Below are positions 1 through 11,786 of a DNA stretch of 64,000 bases, piece by piece. The notes below the pieces were generated by a model. It was not told the origin of the DNA and made no database searches. It saw only the letters and a program-made list of their open reading frames with translations. The translations under genes were made by a program, and so were the position numbers. Every line of letters starts with the position of its first letter. The stretch's first letter is position 1. Source of the DNA: Isoetes taiwanensis (lineage: Eukaryota; Streptophyta; Lycopodiopsida; Isoetales; Isoetaceae); contig JAJEKV010000218.1 of NCBI GenBank assembly GCA_021234155.1, positions 434,001 to 498,000 on the forward strand. Reading direction: 5' to 3'.

Positions 1-130
1 CTCGAAAACCCTTCCCGGGGGGTTTTTAATCGGGGTAGTAATCCGCTTGCTGCGTTTTTTGTATTGGGTCCCATAGACCGATTGGTCTCCGTGGACGATA
101 AAAGTACCTTCCTTCCTTCCTTCCTTCCTT
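1..130 (+). repeat. 3' end of a LINE, with a CCTT tail
   Basis: This is the 3' untranslated end of a non-LTR retrotransposon, cut by the window edge. It shares a block (CTCGAAAACCCTTC..., GGGTCCCATAG, GACGATAAAA) with the ends at about 37483-37616 and 52640-52745, which follow LINE coding remnants. It finishes in about six CCTT/TTCC units, and Helitron coding sequence resumes directly afterwards. That placement suggests the LINE inserted into the Helitron. The identification rests on the shared 3' block, since no LINE coding sequence is visible here. Confidence 0.75.
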
Positions 131-132
131 GG

Positions 133-3100
133 CAAACTCCATTGGAGGTGTGTACACTTTCAGAGTCAACGGTCGCATGTGTCACATGATGGGAACTTTG
201 CTACGATAGCCGGGACATCGGTCAGGTGTTTTGCACAAATTTATATCATGGACGGGGATGAGTTGCAGCTAGATCGTCATTACATCATTCGCTGGTGGTA
301 TACGCGACGTGATACAATGGCATGCCTTCAACGCATGATGGCGGATGTAAATCCTTTTGTTCATTATCTTCCTCTCGGCCCGGCGAGGTAATGCGAGCAA
401 ATCCGGTGATTGATATCGTCTTGGTTCAAGTGCAAACTGCGGGATTCACGTAGGCGACAATATAGTGCTCCATCCGCAAATGAGATAGCAATATTAATGC
501 CGGTTGACTCACGGCCCGAAGACAATCTCGGAGACATTGTGGTACATTCTAAAGAAGGAGGAATAAGGCATATTGGCGACCGCATTCATCATATGATGCT
601 CTCCACTTTGCACTACTCTTCCCCTATGGGCGATGGCTGGCATCTTGGGGATCAAACAAGTGAACAGATCAAAGGGAGTAACCATGTTGCAATTCTATAA
701 GTATCATCTACAGTGCAGGTGGCACATTATCACCATTGCATATTGCTGGGAGATTGTTCCATGAGTACATTTGTGACATGTTTGCTAAGATGTGGCAGTC
801 AAGATTGGGTTGGGTACAACTAAACCAAGCTCAACTACGTAGCGAATTGTATAGTGGTATTGTGGATTCCACTGGGCATGATGGTAATTCCATTGGGCGC
901 CGTGTCATTCTACCAGCAACATTTATTGGAAGCACACGTTACATGACTCAGCTCTACCAAGATGCGATGGCAATTGTTCGAGAGCTTGGCCGACCAGATT
1001 TGTTCATTACTATGATCGCCAACCCAAAGTGGCGAAATAATGAGGGAACTCATAAATGGCGGGACCCTTCCAGAGAGGCCTGATTTAGTAGCCCGTGTCT
1101 TCTACTTAAAGTTGAAGGAGCTGTTAGAGATTGTGTCACATCATGGCATATTTGGCCGCATTTCTGCTAGGATTCATGTCATTGAGTTCCAGAAGAGGGG
1201 TCTTCCTCATGTGCATCTCCTTAACATATTGTACCAGGAGGACAAGCCACTGACGGTCGAGGATATAGATAAAGTGATTTGTGCGGAGATTCCAGATAAA
1301 GAATCCAACCCCGAATTGTATGAGGTGGTCACACGGCAGATGATGCATGGCCCCTGTGACCCTACATATCCTAATGCTCCCTGTATGGTTGATGGGGTTT
1401 GCAGTAAAGGGTACCCAGAGCAATTTCTGGAGCAGACTATGATTAGCAACGGCTACCCACTCTACAGGCGTAGAAATGATGGAAGAACTGTCTATCGAGA
1501 TGGCATGAACATGGACAATAGATGGGTTGTACCCTACAATCCGTGGTTGTCGTGCTATTTTAGATGCCATATCAATGTTGAGATATGTGCCCATATTAAG
1601 GGAGTCAAATACTTATACAAGTACATTTACAAGGGTCTGAACCCAGTGTCCCGTACTTTGTTGTACCATGACTTTCCCAAGAGCTTTACTTGGAGCAAAG
1701 CGACATACAAATGGACAAAACGTGAACGTATTCAGGTTATGCCATCTGTCGGTAGAATGTACTTTGTGACTCCCTCACAGGGTGAACGATTCTATTTGCG
1801 GATGTTGCTAAGCAATGTACCTGGAGCTACGTCTTTTGAAGATCTGAGAACTGTTGACGGTCATTTGTGTGAGACGTTCAAGAATGCATGCATCAAGCGT
1901 ATGATTGTGAATGATAATGCAGAGTGGCTAGAATGCCTACGAGAAGCATCATCATGGGGTATGCCACGCCAATTGCGACACTTATTTGCTTCAATTCTGT
2001 TGGAATGTAACCCATTGTATCCACTTGATATTTGGAAGGAGTTAGAATATAGGATGGTTGAAGATTTCCTAGACCAGGTTGCTTATGATGCTTATTCCAA
2101 GACAGGTCACTTGAGTCAGTATGCTATTGACATGGCACTAATGGATGTGGAGGATCATATGCAATCGGTTGGAAGGAGCCTGGCAGAAATGGGCTTCAAC
2201 TTACCAGAAACTGTGCTAGACACAACCACACTATTCCAGGAGGAAATGATGTATGTGAGTATGGATAAAGTCCTATCTCGATTAGAAGTTGAACATTGAT
2301 GTGGTCGATTAATGCGATCTTTGTTCTCGACCATGTGATCGATAAGACTGGTGGTGGGGTCTTCTTCGTGAATGGCCCTGGTGGAACCGGGAAAACATAT
2401 CTATATAACACTCTCCTAGGGTATGTACGTGCAAGGGGTTGGATTGCTCTGGCAGTTGCCTCTTCTGGTATTGCGTCGGTGTTACTGCAAGGTGGTCGAA
2501 CGGCTCATTCGCGTTTCAAGATACCCATAGGGGCACATGAAGCATCTACTTGCAACATTCCAAGGCAGTCGGAATTGGCAAAACTCATTCGAGCATGTCG
2601 GTTGATTGTATGGGATGAGGCACCAATGATGCACAAATGGATATTTGAGGCAGTGGATAGAACATTGAGAGATGTGATGGGCAATGAGCGCAGACCGGAT
2701 TTGGTGGGATTCCAATACTATTGGGAGGGATTTCGACAAATACTACCCGTGGTTCCTAAAGGTTCGCTACAAGACAAATTGTAGAAGCTTCTCTAAAGCG
2801 TTCAGATATCCGGGATAGTGTGAGAGAATATAACCGACAATCAACATGCTGGCGTCATGAATGCATTGGGCTTAGATGCACTTGAACAACAAGCATTTGC
2901 TGACTACTTACTAAGTATAGGAGATGGCCGAGAACCAACCTTTCCGGAGAAGGGTGTTGATATGGTGCATCTGCCACAGGATATATGCCTTGGCTCAGAT
3001 GATGTGGATGATTTAATTCAGGACATATTTCCTGATATCCAACAGAACTGGAAAGAAGTGATTTTCTGGACACATCGTGCTATACTATCGCCTTTGAACC

Positions 3101-3323
3101 ATTTTGTCGATGAGATCAATAAGAAGGTGGCGTCTCTCATCCCCGGAGAGACGACGACATTTTAGTAGTCTTGATCGAATCATAGACACAGATGGCCAGC
3201 AAACAGGTCTATATCCCATTGAGTTTCTTAATGCACAAACTCCAAGTGGTGTACCGCCCCACGAGCTAAACCTAAAGGTGGGAATGATTGTAATGTTGTT
3301 GAGGTCTACATCGTTCAAGAAGG
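133..3323 (+). pseudogene. Helitron Rep/Pif1 helicase, N-terminal part (frameshifted)
   Basis: This is the rolling-circle transposition protein of the Helitron. The order visible is a Helitron-like N domain (about 133-1080, split over frames), then Rep (open frame 1040-2299) with the HUH-type string QKRGLPHVHLL near residue 55. The tyrosine motif KYLYKYIYKG follows near residue 190. The Pif1 helicase begins in 2296-2784 with Walker A GPGGTGKT (codons at 2374-2397) and Walker B WDEAPM (about 2620). Further helicase sequence runs through 2857-3165 and 3104-3319, including PSGVPPHELNLKVGMIVMLL. Frame changes near 400, 1080, 2290, 2770 and 3160 make this copy non-coding as a whole. It stops at the Tn-A insertion, and the reading resumes after 11786. 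Confidence 0.9.
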
Positions 3324-3393
3324 AACAAGATTGCGTATTAAACGGGAGCAAATCATTGAAACGAGAGCAAAAGGAATATTCCTCAAAGATTCC
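3324..3393. repeat. Tn-A left terminus: TIR and subterminal box
   Basis: The left 25 bases (3324-3348) start AACAAGATTGC and end AAACGGGAG, mirroring the right end. The subterminal box AAAGATTCC (3385-3393) is the complement of GGAATCTTT, which also occurs near the right end and near both ends of Tn-B. A small palindrome GGAATATTCC lies just outside this box. Confidence 0.85.
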
Positions 3394-3703
3394 CTTTTTT
3401 TTTACAAAAAAGGGGGTAAAACGAGGTTAAAAAAAAAAAAGATGCATGAAATTCTATTTTGACCCCCCCCAAATGACTAATTTTTTTTTGCAACGAAAGA
3501 ATTGACTTTTTTAAAGTGTCACTTTTCTTAGCAAATAGAATGTTCTTCAAGTATGTTTAAAGAGAGAAACTCTAATTTCAGAGGATAAAATATTTAACAA
3601 AAAATTGAAGTAAGTCTGTAACTGAAACTGTAGTATTCTCAAAATTTGAAGATAGAATCTTCATATTCACATGCAAAATTTACAGTCTTTTTCTAAGACT
3701 CAG

Positions 3704-6700
3704 TTATGTGCAAAAGTGTGAGGAGATGATGAGAGGGATCGGGGCGTCTTCATATTCATTTATGCCATCGTCATCACCTTCACTTCTTTCACTGTCATCC
3801 GAGGAAGTGCTTGAGTTATCTTCCTCATCACTATCAACAGACGGTGAAGCATTGTCACCACCTTCTTCATCATCTTCTTCGTAATTACAAGCTTTTTTAA
3901 GCAAATTGATAGTCTTCTGGCGTAGACGATTGTCAGATTTCAATTTAAAATCATAGCACAAAATAGTCACGTCATTAAGGTTTAGCTCGTCCCTACAACC
4001 CACCTTCTTGGACTTTCTCCCTTTTCCTTGGCTTCTCATTTCTAACTCATATCTACCTTCAAAAGCATTTTCTGAGCGTGTTGCAAGCCAATGAATCTTG
4101 AGTTTAGTGACTAAGCCTTCCTCCTTGACTGTGTCAAGCACTTTTGCTATCCAGAACGGTCGACCTTTGTCATCCTCCTCAGTCGGAAGAGCAATTAGCA
4201 TACCTTTGGTAATTTCTGTGATATTACCTTGAGGCTCATTCCTGCGTCTTGGTCCGAGGTACATGACTCGGTCCTCCTCGTCTTCTACTGCAGGTGCAAA
4301 TGTAGCACTGCTTGGACCTGCTTTGGTCTGGGGTTGATGGAAGGTGTTAGGCCATTGAAATGGTTCTTGCAACTGTCTTAGAGCTATATGTTGTACAACA
4401 ATTTTCTGTTCGAGAAAGAAATTACTCCACCACATCCGATCTTCTTCTAAGAAGTACTTAAAGCCTGAGGAAATTCCATTTTCAATGGCTTTTAAGGATG
4501 ACTCTGGGGTACTTTTCTTCTGCTTGGACTCCTTAGGATTTTTGAGAGGAAGTTGTTCAGCACGCTCTATGAAGGAAGTGTCTGGAATGTATTTAAGGAA
4601 GCGTAATCCCTCTGGTGGACTCCAGTCCTTAGTTGTGGTATACTTCTTCCCAGAAGAAGCTTTGGCCATCCTTCAAGTAGAACTTGATATGATGCTGAAA
4701 GGTGAGATCATTCAACTTGTTCACAGCTTGTTCTCTGTTTGAACGTTGAGAGAAAACAAACTCTCTAAAATCAGCAGTCTCTTTAAGAAGGTCGACCCTT
4801 TGGAGTAGGAGTGTAAGAATCTTCAATAATTGAACTAAAGAAGGAAGACGAAAGCCTTCTTCCTTCTAAAAGGCGCCACGAGAAAATCTGCTGAACATTT
4901 GGTCAATCTGATCATGAGTGTGGCCTACAAGTAAGAAACCAAGCTTCACTTTTCTAAAGATCCCTAGCTCCACTAACATGGCACAGTACGCAAAGAGTGT
5001 TTGATTCTTGTTCTCCCTTGTAGTATTGTCAAGTTGCAGATAAAGCACTGGTGGTAATTGCTCTTGCTTTCTTACAGGACCTTGTTAAGAATTGTAATTG
5101 TGAGGTTCGGGTCACCATGCAAGTTTGGATACGTCAAAAATACTTTGCACTTTAGACTTCCTTTGAAGACCATAGCTCCTACAAGGTGGACCTTAACAAA
5201 ACATTCCTCTCGCACATCCTTAGGAATGTTCAAGAAATGTGGTAGAGTTGTTTTTTTTTGGTCCATTCCATCAATCACAATAGACATGTATTGCAGAGTG
5301 GACGTTCAAGAGCTTTTTTTCTATGCTTGGCAAGCTTTCTTCTCTCTGCTGCTTGTTGTTCACGATGTCTGGCAAGGTTACATTTGCACAATATCAGAGA
5401 AGAAATCAGGTCAAAACATTTTCTCTCGAAACAAGTGAGAGATTGGAGAACATGAGCTTACTTCTTTTCGACCTCTGTCTTTTGCGGTTTTCGTTGACTC
5501 TTTAATTCTCGCACACCTCGAGCAAGCGGACATTCTATGTTTTCTAGGAATTTTCACAAGGCGAATTCACTTTTCCATCACGGTGAAGTGTGAGTAAGAG
5601 ATGTCTTTGAAGCTGAGTGCAAGTCTCTTTGTACTCATTAAAACATCTTTTTGGTGATGTTATCGGTTAAATGATACATGTTTTGTTAGGTAGCTTTCTC
5701 ACATGTTTCTCTAAAATATTTCTCCATCCATGACCACGGAAGCAAGGGCATGCATGGTTACAACTCTTCTTGGTCCACAATGATCATCGATTGCTGGATT
5801 TTTTTGTCCGATCTTTTGTGTATTCTAGACATTACGGTGGACCCTAAGCGGTGGACAACCATAAAGCATTTCGGCAAACTTCTTGGACGGTTAATGTAGT
5901 GCAAGAAGGTGTTGCGGTCTGGTCTTACATGATAAGCTAAGTAGGCATTCAGTGCGCCAATGTCATGGAACTCAGTAGTTGTCTCTAGCGCCGCCGTAAT
6001 TTAGCCATATTAAATCTGTTGATGCAACCCAATGAGCAGCATTTAGTTCTCAAAAGTCTCCTCATTTTGTGTTCATCCATAAGATTTCTTCTTCTTCTTG
6101 AGGAGCAGCGCCCTCAAACCAAAATCCACCTTGAATTTCTTTGAAGATTGGCTTGAGAACATGTAATCTCTTTGTTCCTCGTTGGTGTCTTCATCTTCTG
6201 ATGAAACTTCTACTCTGGGGGTGACTTCCTCTGTCCTGAGTGGTGTGCTTGTAGAGGAAAACAGACCACGTGAAGTTGTTCGAGGAATAGGCGGGAGTGC
6301 GGTGTTAAAGGATGGTGATGGCCCATAAGAGGTTGTGGCATCATTTGTTCTTGTACCATCTTGAAAAGGAGTTCTTGCAAACATCTCCTTTAGAAGCGGA
6401 CTGGAATTTCGCAAATCCATGTGTCACAACCGTTGTTGTGTGAAGAGGAGTGCATCTTTGAGCGCCGTCCTCATTTGTAGTGAAGTCCTGGTGAGAGAAA
6501 TTGTCTTTGAATCTCACGGTCTTACGTGTTTTCTCGTGTTCCTTGTATGTTTGCAACGAGGGGGCTTAAACTACAAAAGGGGGGGTAGCTTGTTCTTGAG
6601 CACCCTTTGTTGTGGAGCTTCTGTAGGTCCCGGGGATGGAACAAAGGGTGGTGGCAACCCGTTCGAACCGGTGGTGATTCTTTGGAAGGAGATGCCGCAG

Positions 6701-6923
6701 GCCGCTTTCTCTGAGGACTTGGTGACGGTTGGAAGGGTGGTGGAAGTCTGTTTTGTGCTGGACTCGGTGTGTCTTCGAGAAGCAACAACGATGAAGCAGA
6801 GGTAGGAGTCGGAGAATGCCGGTCTTCACTAGAAATGACGTTGTTCCCAAGCGTGTCCTCAGAACCAGACGAGCTTGAGACAACAAAAGGTGGTGGAAGC
6901 TTGTTCACGAAGCGGTTCGTCAT
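3704..6923 (-). pseudogene. Tn-A transposase (DUF7869-like), frameshifted
   Basis: The likely N-terminus is MTNRF at 6923, followed by Pro/Ser-rich low-complexity sequence (6923-6522 and 6420-6073). A decayed Cys-containing region around 5770-5500 is homologous to Tn-B (CNHACPC, then RKHRMSAC). The catalytic-type core follows: IDGMDQKKTTLPHF with a VHLVGAMVF stretch (5287-5072), then LQLDNTTRENKNQTLFAYC and FLLVGHTHDQIDQMFSRFS (5048-4866). I recognise these as the DUF7869 pattern, probably an RNase-H-like DDE fold. A long C-terminal frame (4669-3704) holds the string GRPFWIAKVLD...LKIHWLATR, which looks tudor or chromo-like, and an acidic tail. Stops and frame changes between segments may partly be introns. 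No intact reading frame spans the gene. Confidence 0.72.
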
Positions 6924-7305
6924 CTTGACAAGCGCAAAATAGTAAAGAGATTTGAGAAACTTTTACAGAATGCGAGCTTTTCTTATTCGAATACACGCCC
7001 ACGTAGTACAAGTAGAAGTTCGATTACTAATCAAGTGAAAGTCAAAATAAAAGCTATTCTCGGAATACACAAGAGTAGGATAGTAAAAGCTGAGCGTATT
7101 CGGATCACATAGAAAAAGAGCAAGGCGAAAATGATACCTTTAAAAGGAAATTTCGGGCGCTTTGATTGCGTATTCAGTCTCTCGAGCTCAAAGTCGCCGG
7201 CGCCCCACATACGATTATTATATTCAGAGACTGTATTCCGATTCACATAGAGAAACCATGGACAGGTCAGTGAGAAAGTACAACATTACAATCATTTGCA
7301 TGTCG

Positions 7306-7640
7306 TTTCTTGTTCGGAATACACTTTTCGCTGAGTCTGGCGAAAGTGTATTCGAATACTCTACCGCCGAGTGGAGGCGAAGTGTATTCGGAATACACTT
7401 TAGCCTTAGATGCTGGCCAAAGTGTATTCGGAGGGCTTTTCGCTGGAAGTGGAGGCAAAGTGTATTCCGAATACACTTTCGCCTCCACTCGAGGCGAAAG
7501 TGTATTCCGGAATACACTTTAAGCCTCCCTTTCGGAAAGTGTATTCGAATACACTCTTTGTACTCCAAGGCTTAAAGTGTATTCCGAACACCCGCCTCCA
7601 CTTTCGAAAAAGCTTAAAGTGTATTCCGAATACACTTTTC
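7306..7640. repeat. Tn-A intergenic palindrome array (nine sites)
   Basis: Nine sites built from the half-sites GTGTATTC and GAATACAC are centred near 7316, 7353, 7390, 7430, 7468, 7508, 7546, 7585 and 7627, so spacing is about 37-42 bp. The centre varies (TTCGAA, TTCCGAA, TTCCGGAA), and the 7430 site keeps only one half. Spacers repeat CGCCTCCACT in both orientations. The array lies between the divergent transposase and ParB-methyltransferase genes. Weaker half-sites extend over 6980-7250. The short frames that read through the array are repeat artefacts. Confidence 0.93.
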
Positions 7641-7881
7641 GTGTTTTTTAGGTTTTAGAAGTTACTTTTCCTTCCGTTTTTTAGTTAATTTAGGCATTCT
7701 TGCTGCATTTTTTAGCTTGTTTAGACCACTTTTTTTGCCAAGATTGCTGAGTGCTTTTTTGACATTTTTGTCCTCTTTTTGCCCTCTTTTTTCCCTTTTT
7801 GTAAGCCATTTTGTATTCTGGAATAGTTCTTTGCCACTGTTTTTTCTAACAAGGTCGTGTTTACACACAATTTGCCTGAAC

Positions 7882-10800
7882 ATGGCGACGGGCAGCAAGA
7901 AAGAAACAAAGAAGCCTCTTAAAATCGTACAGAAACCGCACCCACAGAGAAGGGTTGAGGAGTCGGATGCGCCCGCTATTTACGAAAACTTCCAAACTCA
8001 ATGGTTTTTTACAAGGGGTACTTCTGGAAAGTACAAACACCACGACTTTTCTCGCATGTCTGGTTTGGAGCCACGGAACCAAAAGGTGCGATGTGGGGAA
8101 TTTGCGCATGGGCACCATCCCGTAAAGCGGAGTGAGGTAGTTTGGGGCCGGTAAGGGAGGGAGATTGTCTTTTCGGACATCTCAAGGCTTTATTCATGTT
8201 GATGAATCCTACCTTAGACTTGTGAAGGTAAATCCACATCCTCTTTATAAGTATGTTTCTCACTACATTGAACAAGAGGTCGCTCTTCGCCATCATTAAT
8301 TACGTTCAAGCACAACGGCGAGGACTTCCCCCTACGAGTGAGAGAACAAGGGGAAGAGGAAGATCCGGGGAATCCATCGGGGAGTCCATCACGCGATCAT
8401 GAGCCCATCCGTGAGTACATCAGGTTGGAAGAGCAACCACCTCCACCACCAAAGAAAGAAGCGAGAGGCAAACCATAGGCTGCTAAAGAGCCTAAGAAAA
8501 GAAAACGGCTATCATTGAAGCAGAAGATGCTCCCGAGGATGCACACAAGAAGAAGAAGGGGAAAGGCAAAGCACCGGGCGTTGCCATCAAAGAAAAAAAA
8601 GTTGATAAAACAGCAGAGAAAATGGAAGAAATAAACCTGCACAAATTTGTGCAAGGTGTCATTTATTTGCCGGTCCACGACTATGAAGCTTCCTCCAAAA
8701 ATGAAGCTGGAGAACGACCAACTGCGCAGTTCGAAAGATATATGCAGACCACCTAAGGAACCTCAAGGACGAATCGGAGCAATCCCAATGCACATGTAGC
8801 TCCAATTGTTGTTCTTGTTGATAGAGAGCGATGCACAACTCTGCAGAGAGTCACGATAGAGAAAATGCGGACACATATCGCATTATGTTTTGGGTGGGAA
8901 CCACGACTTTAAGGCAAGGAGGCAACTATACAAGGAAAAAAAGAATCCTAGGTACTTTGCATTTCTCAGGCTTTGTCCTCATCGTGGTTTGACCGACGAG
9001 GAAGCTAAAATCGTTGCCAACACTCTGGCCCGACAACGAGTACAAGTTAAAAATGAGCTTTGTCGACAAAATCAGATTCATGCACAGAGAATATGTTATC
9101 TTCAAGGAAAAATATGGAGAGGATCTCAAAAAGCCACAGTACTCCCTTGAACTTAAAGAAGCTTGTGCCATTGAGTGTTGCCTTAAATATGACGAGGCGA
9201 ACAAACGGGCATCACTCATTGGTCATGACAATTGGTTTCAGCTAGCGTTCAGGGATGGCCGGGTAAGGTTACAAGCGTATCCCAGAATAAGATTTGGTGT
9301 GCAACTAGCTTCTAAGTTTTTTAATTTGTTTGCAGATCTGGGAGCTTCAGAACGAAATATTTAATATGTTTGAGCGCGGTGAGCTAAAAAGTAAGGGAAA
9401 GGTGTCGGAGAAGAAGAAAGGCAGCGACGTTCCAAAGAAGGAAATGACCATCACATGCGGAGGGAGATGGGGTTCAGCGACCACGAGAATTACTAGAACA
9501 CTTACGCAAAAGGTGGTGGACAAGGAGTTCACACTTTCGAAGAAATGTCGAAGGAGTTGCACAAGTAAGCATACAATCATTGCCGCCTTTTCACTTGTAG
9601 AATTACGTCCGGATAACGGCAATTTAGTGGTCCGGAAATGCTTTCGCACCCTCATTTGGAGCGAGTGTATTCCGAATACGTTCTCTCTTCTTGTAGTGTA
9701 AAAGTGTATTCCAGAATACACTTTTACTCCTTTGAGTCAGCGAAAACGTATTCTGGAATACACACTCTAACTTGTTGCGTTGTAGAAGTGTATTCCAGAA
9801 TACACTTTCGCTTCTTCTTTTGATTAAAGTGTATTCGGAATACATACGCGCAACAAGAAAAATATTGATTACGGCGCTTGTATTCTAGAATAACTTTGGG
9901 TGGCGGGGAAGATAGTTTACTTCGCGTTTTTCTCTTTCCAACTGCTAAAAAGGTTGTGTTTTTCTTTCTAGCCAAAAAAATGTTATCACCTGCCAGACAT
10001 GTCTGATGGAGCAACTCAACGTGGAGACGTGGGAGAGGTGCAAGGAGCTTTATCCCATAGCTACATCCGACGAAGCGTATGCTTCAAGACGCACCAAATT
10101 TTGAAGGATGGATGCTTGTACCGACTAAACACGTCATACTTTACTTGTCTGTCTCAATCTCCCCTTTGTTTGCAGAACAAGAAGAAAAAATAAGGACTGC
10201 CGGAAGGTTTTATGCACCTTGTCGACCGGCACACGAAGAAAGAACACCGGCGAGAGAGGAGAACTCTAGATGTGGAGCCTACGATTATGAAAAGTTTAAT
10301 TTATTTGACCAAAATAATTTGTTTTCCATCATTCACGGGACTGCGCACTAATTTGGTTGGGACGGTAAAGCCACAAGATTTCCTGCCGGTGATTGCGGAC
10401 CTTCCTTATGGCTTTAAACTAAGGGCGGCCGATTCTGACGACCCGGCCTTTTAAATTTTTGAGTTTAACGCTTTTCGTCGGCGACATCAAACAAGTCTAG
10501 CAACGCCAAGCAGCGGCGTCTTGTCGTGTTTCACTCGAGCATGCAATCGGCCTTGTGGAGTCCACGTTTAAAACTCGCCCGGATCCCGATTGCAAATTTG
10601 GTTATGAGAATTTGGTTTGGTGAGTACTTTATTACGGAATACGTTGGGCTTGTTTCTTCTTTTTTTGTTTTAGTTTTCTATTCGAATATAATTGCCTTTC
10701 ACTTGTTCTCTTTGTTTGTTTCTTGTTACTGTTTTCGTTAGTGACACTACTCATTTCTCTGGTACAAAACAAATATAAACTACCACCATGGGCGAGATTC

Positions 10801-11406
10801 TTTGAGTAAGGTTGAATACCTCCATGTTGCTTCTTGGAGTTTCGATGGAAAACGCACCATGGAGCATTTTAACTGGCAAAGACATGCGGAATTTTTCTAA
10901 TGTGTTGGAATTTCCAGTTGTGCTTCAAAAGCTCTGAGGACCCTAGTGCACAAGGTAGAATTGTTAATCACTACGAAGCCTCAAAAGCTAATCAACCATC
11001 TCCTAGACATGTTTTCACGTCCGAGGAGATTGGGTGCTTGATGCCTTCTCGGCTCACGGTACAACAATAGCTTGTGCACTTAGGAAGGGCCGAATTGTGT
11101 AGCGATGGACATTGATAAAGAAGGCTGTGCAATTCATCAAGATGAGGCTGGCGGCCTTGCCTACCCTACCCGGATGAGCACCAAGAGTTAGGGGCCAAAT
11201 CCTCATCCGATTTTTGCCAAGTGACCTCTTTCTTCGAGATCTGACCTCCATTCACTAGCTCTTTAGAGGATGAAGCTACTTTTGCAGAGCTGAAAGAAGT
11301 GGCACTAGCTACCATTCCCGAAGACTTTGCACAAGTAGACAAGGGTAAGGCACAAGAAAAGGATCGATCAGAGAATGGGCATGTGAGAATCAAGCAAAAA
11401 GCATGA
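7882..11406 (+). pseudogene. Tn-A ParB/Srx-like plus DNA methyltransferase gene, decayed
   Basis: The ATG at 7882 opens MATGSKKETKK..., which aligns with the Tn-B gene. Homologous blocks follow in order. A basic, Lys-rich linker lies at 8340-8640. The ParB/sulfiredoxin-like segment (about 8780-9270) has VAPIVVLVDRERC, VLGGNHDFKA and LTDEEAKIVA, then YVIFKEKYGED and IECCLKYDEA. An exon with IWELQNEIFNMFERGELK (about 9335) and the exon KNVITCQTCLMEQL (about 9975) follow. Methyltransferase motif IV appears as ADLPYGFK (10395-10418). Motif I appears as GDWVLDAFSAHGTT (11025-11066), altered from the DAFSGSGTT of Tn-B. Donors such as the GTAAGG after FRDGR match Tn-B splice positions. Stops and frameshifts break several exons. 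The acceptor substrate cannot be told from sequence. Confidence 0.68.
9665..9893. repeat. Tn-A intronic palindrome array (six sites)
   Basis: Six further sites of the Tn-A palindrome are centred near 9673, 9712, 9754, 9796, 9837 and 9886, spaced about 40-50 bp. They have centres such as TTCCAGAA, TTCTGGAA and TTCTAGAA. The array sits between the exon ending ...EEMSKELHK and the exon beginning KNVITCQ, so it is intronic by comparison with Tn-B. Tn-B has an eight-site array in an intron of the same gene. Confidence 0.9.
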
Positions 11407-11732
11407 TGAAGACTTTGATTTGGACCTTTAGTCCGTCTTTTCCAAAAACATTATCTATCGACCACCATGTGATGTTACAAATTGTATCATTGAAACACTC
11501 TTCATTATATAATAATTATTTTATTCACTACATTCTGGTGTTTTCAAGATAGTACTTTTTGAGAATACAAAAGCATGTCTAAATTCTTCCCTTTTCAAGT
11601 GTTGGTTTTGGCAAATTCCAAGTTATTTTACACTAGGGGGCCAAAAATGAGGTAAAAAAAAATTAAGCCTATTGGAATTCCCAATTAGAAGGAAAAAAGT
11701 GTCATTTTCTAGATCAGGCTGTTTTTTTCAAG

Positions 11733-11786
11733 GGAATCTTTGAAACGGGAGTGCTGCAACACTCCCGTTTAATTTGCAATCGTGTT
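11733..11786. repeat. Tn-A right terminus: TIR, hairpin and subterminal box
   Basis: The subterminal box GGAATCTTTGAAACGGGAG (11733-11751) leads into a perfect hairpin. Its arms are AAACGGGAGTG (11743-11753) and CACTCCCGTTT (11760-11770), with a 6-base loop. The last 25 bases (11762-11786) are the inverted repeat of the left end. Tn-B has the same layout at its right end with a different hairpin sequence. Confidence 0.88.

Larger units (their letters stand above)
3324..11786. mobile_element. Tn-A: 8.46-kb TIR transposon with transposase and ParB-methyltransferase genes
   Basis: The element is bounded by terminal inverted repeats at 3324-3348 and 11762-11786 that match at 22 of 25 positions. 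A 4-bp direct repeat AAGG flanks it (3320-3323 and 11787-11790). Removing the element and one AAGG rejoins the Helitron helicase in frame at the conserved ...KKGLCNGTRL segment, which confirms both borders. Inside are a minus-strand transposase gene (3704-6923), an intergenic palindrome array, and a plus-strand ParB-like/methyltransferase gene (7882-11406). Gene order and orientation match Tn-B (26324-35241). Many frameshifts and stops indicate a dead copy. I cannot name its superfamily with confidence. Confidence 0.88.

Noticed and set aside
1136-1594. Minus-strand frame of 152 codons within the Helitron
   Set aside because: It is the shadow of the Rep domain coded on the plus strand.
7224-7658. 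Several overlapping open frames on both strands (70-137 codons)
   Set aside because: They are created by the GTGTATTC/GAATACAC repeat array and show only repeated VFEYTL- or PNTL-type strings.
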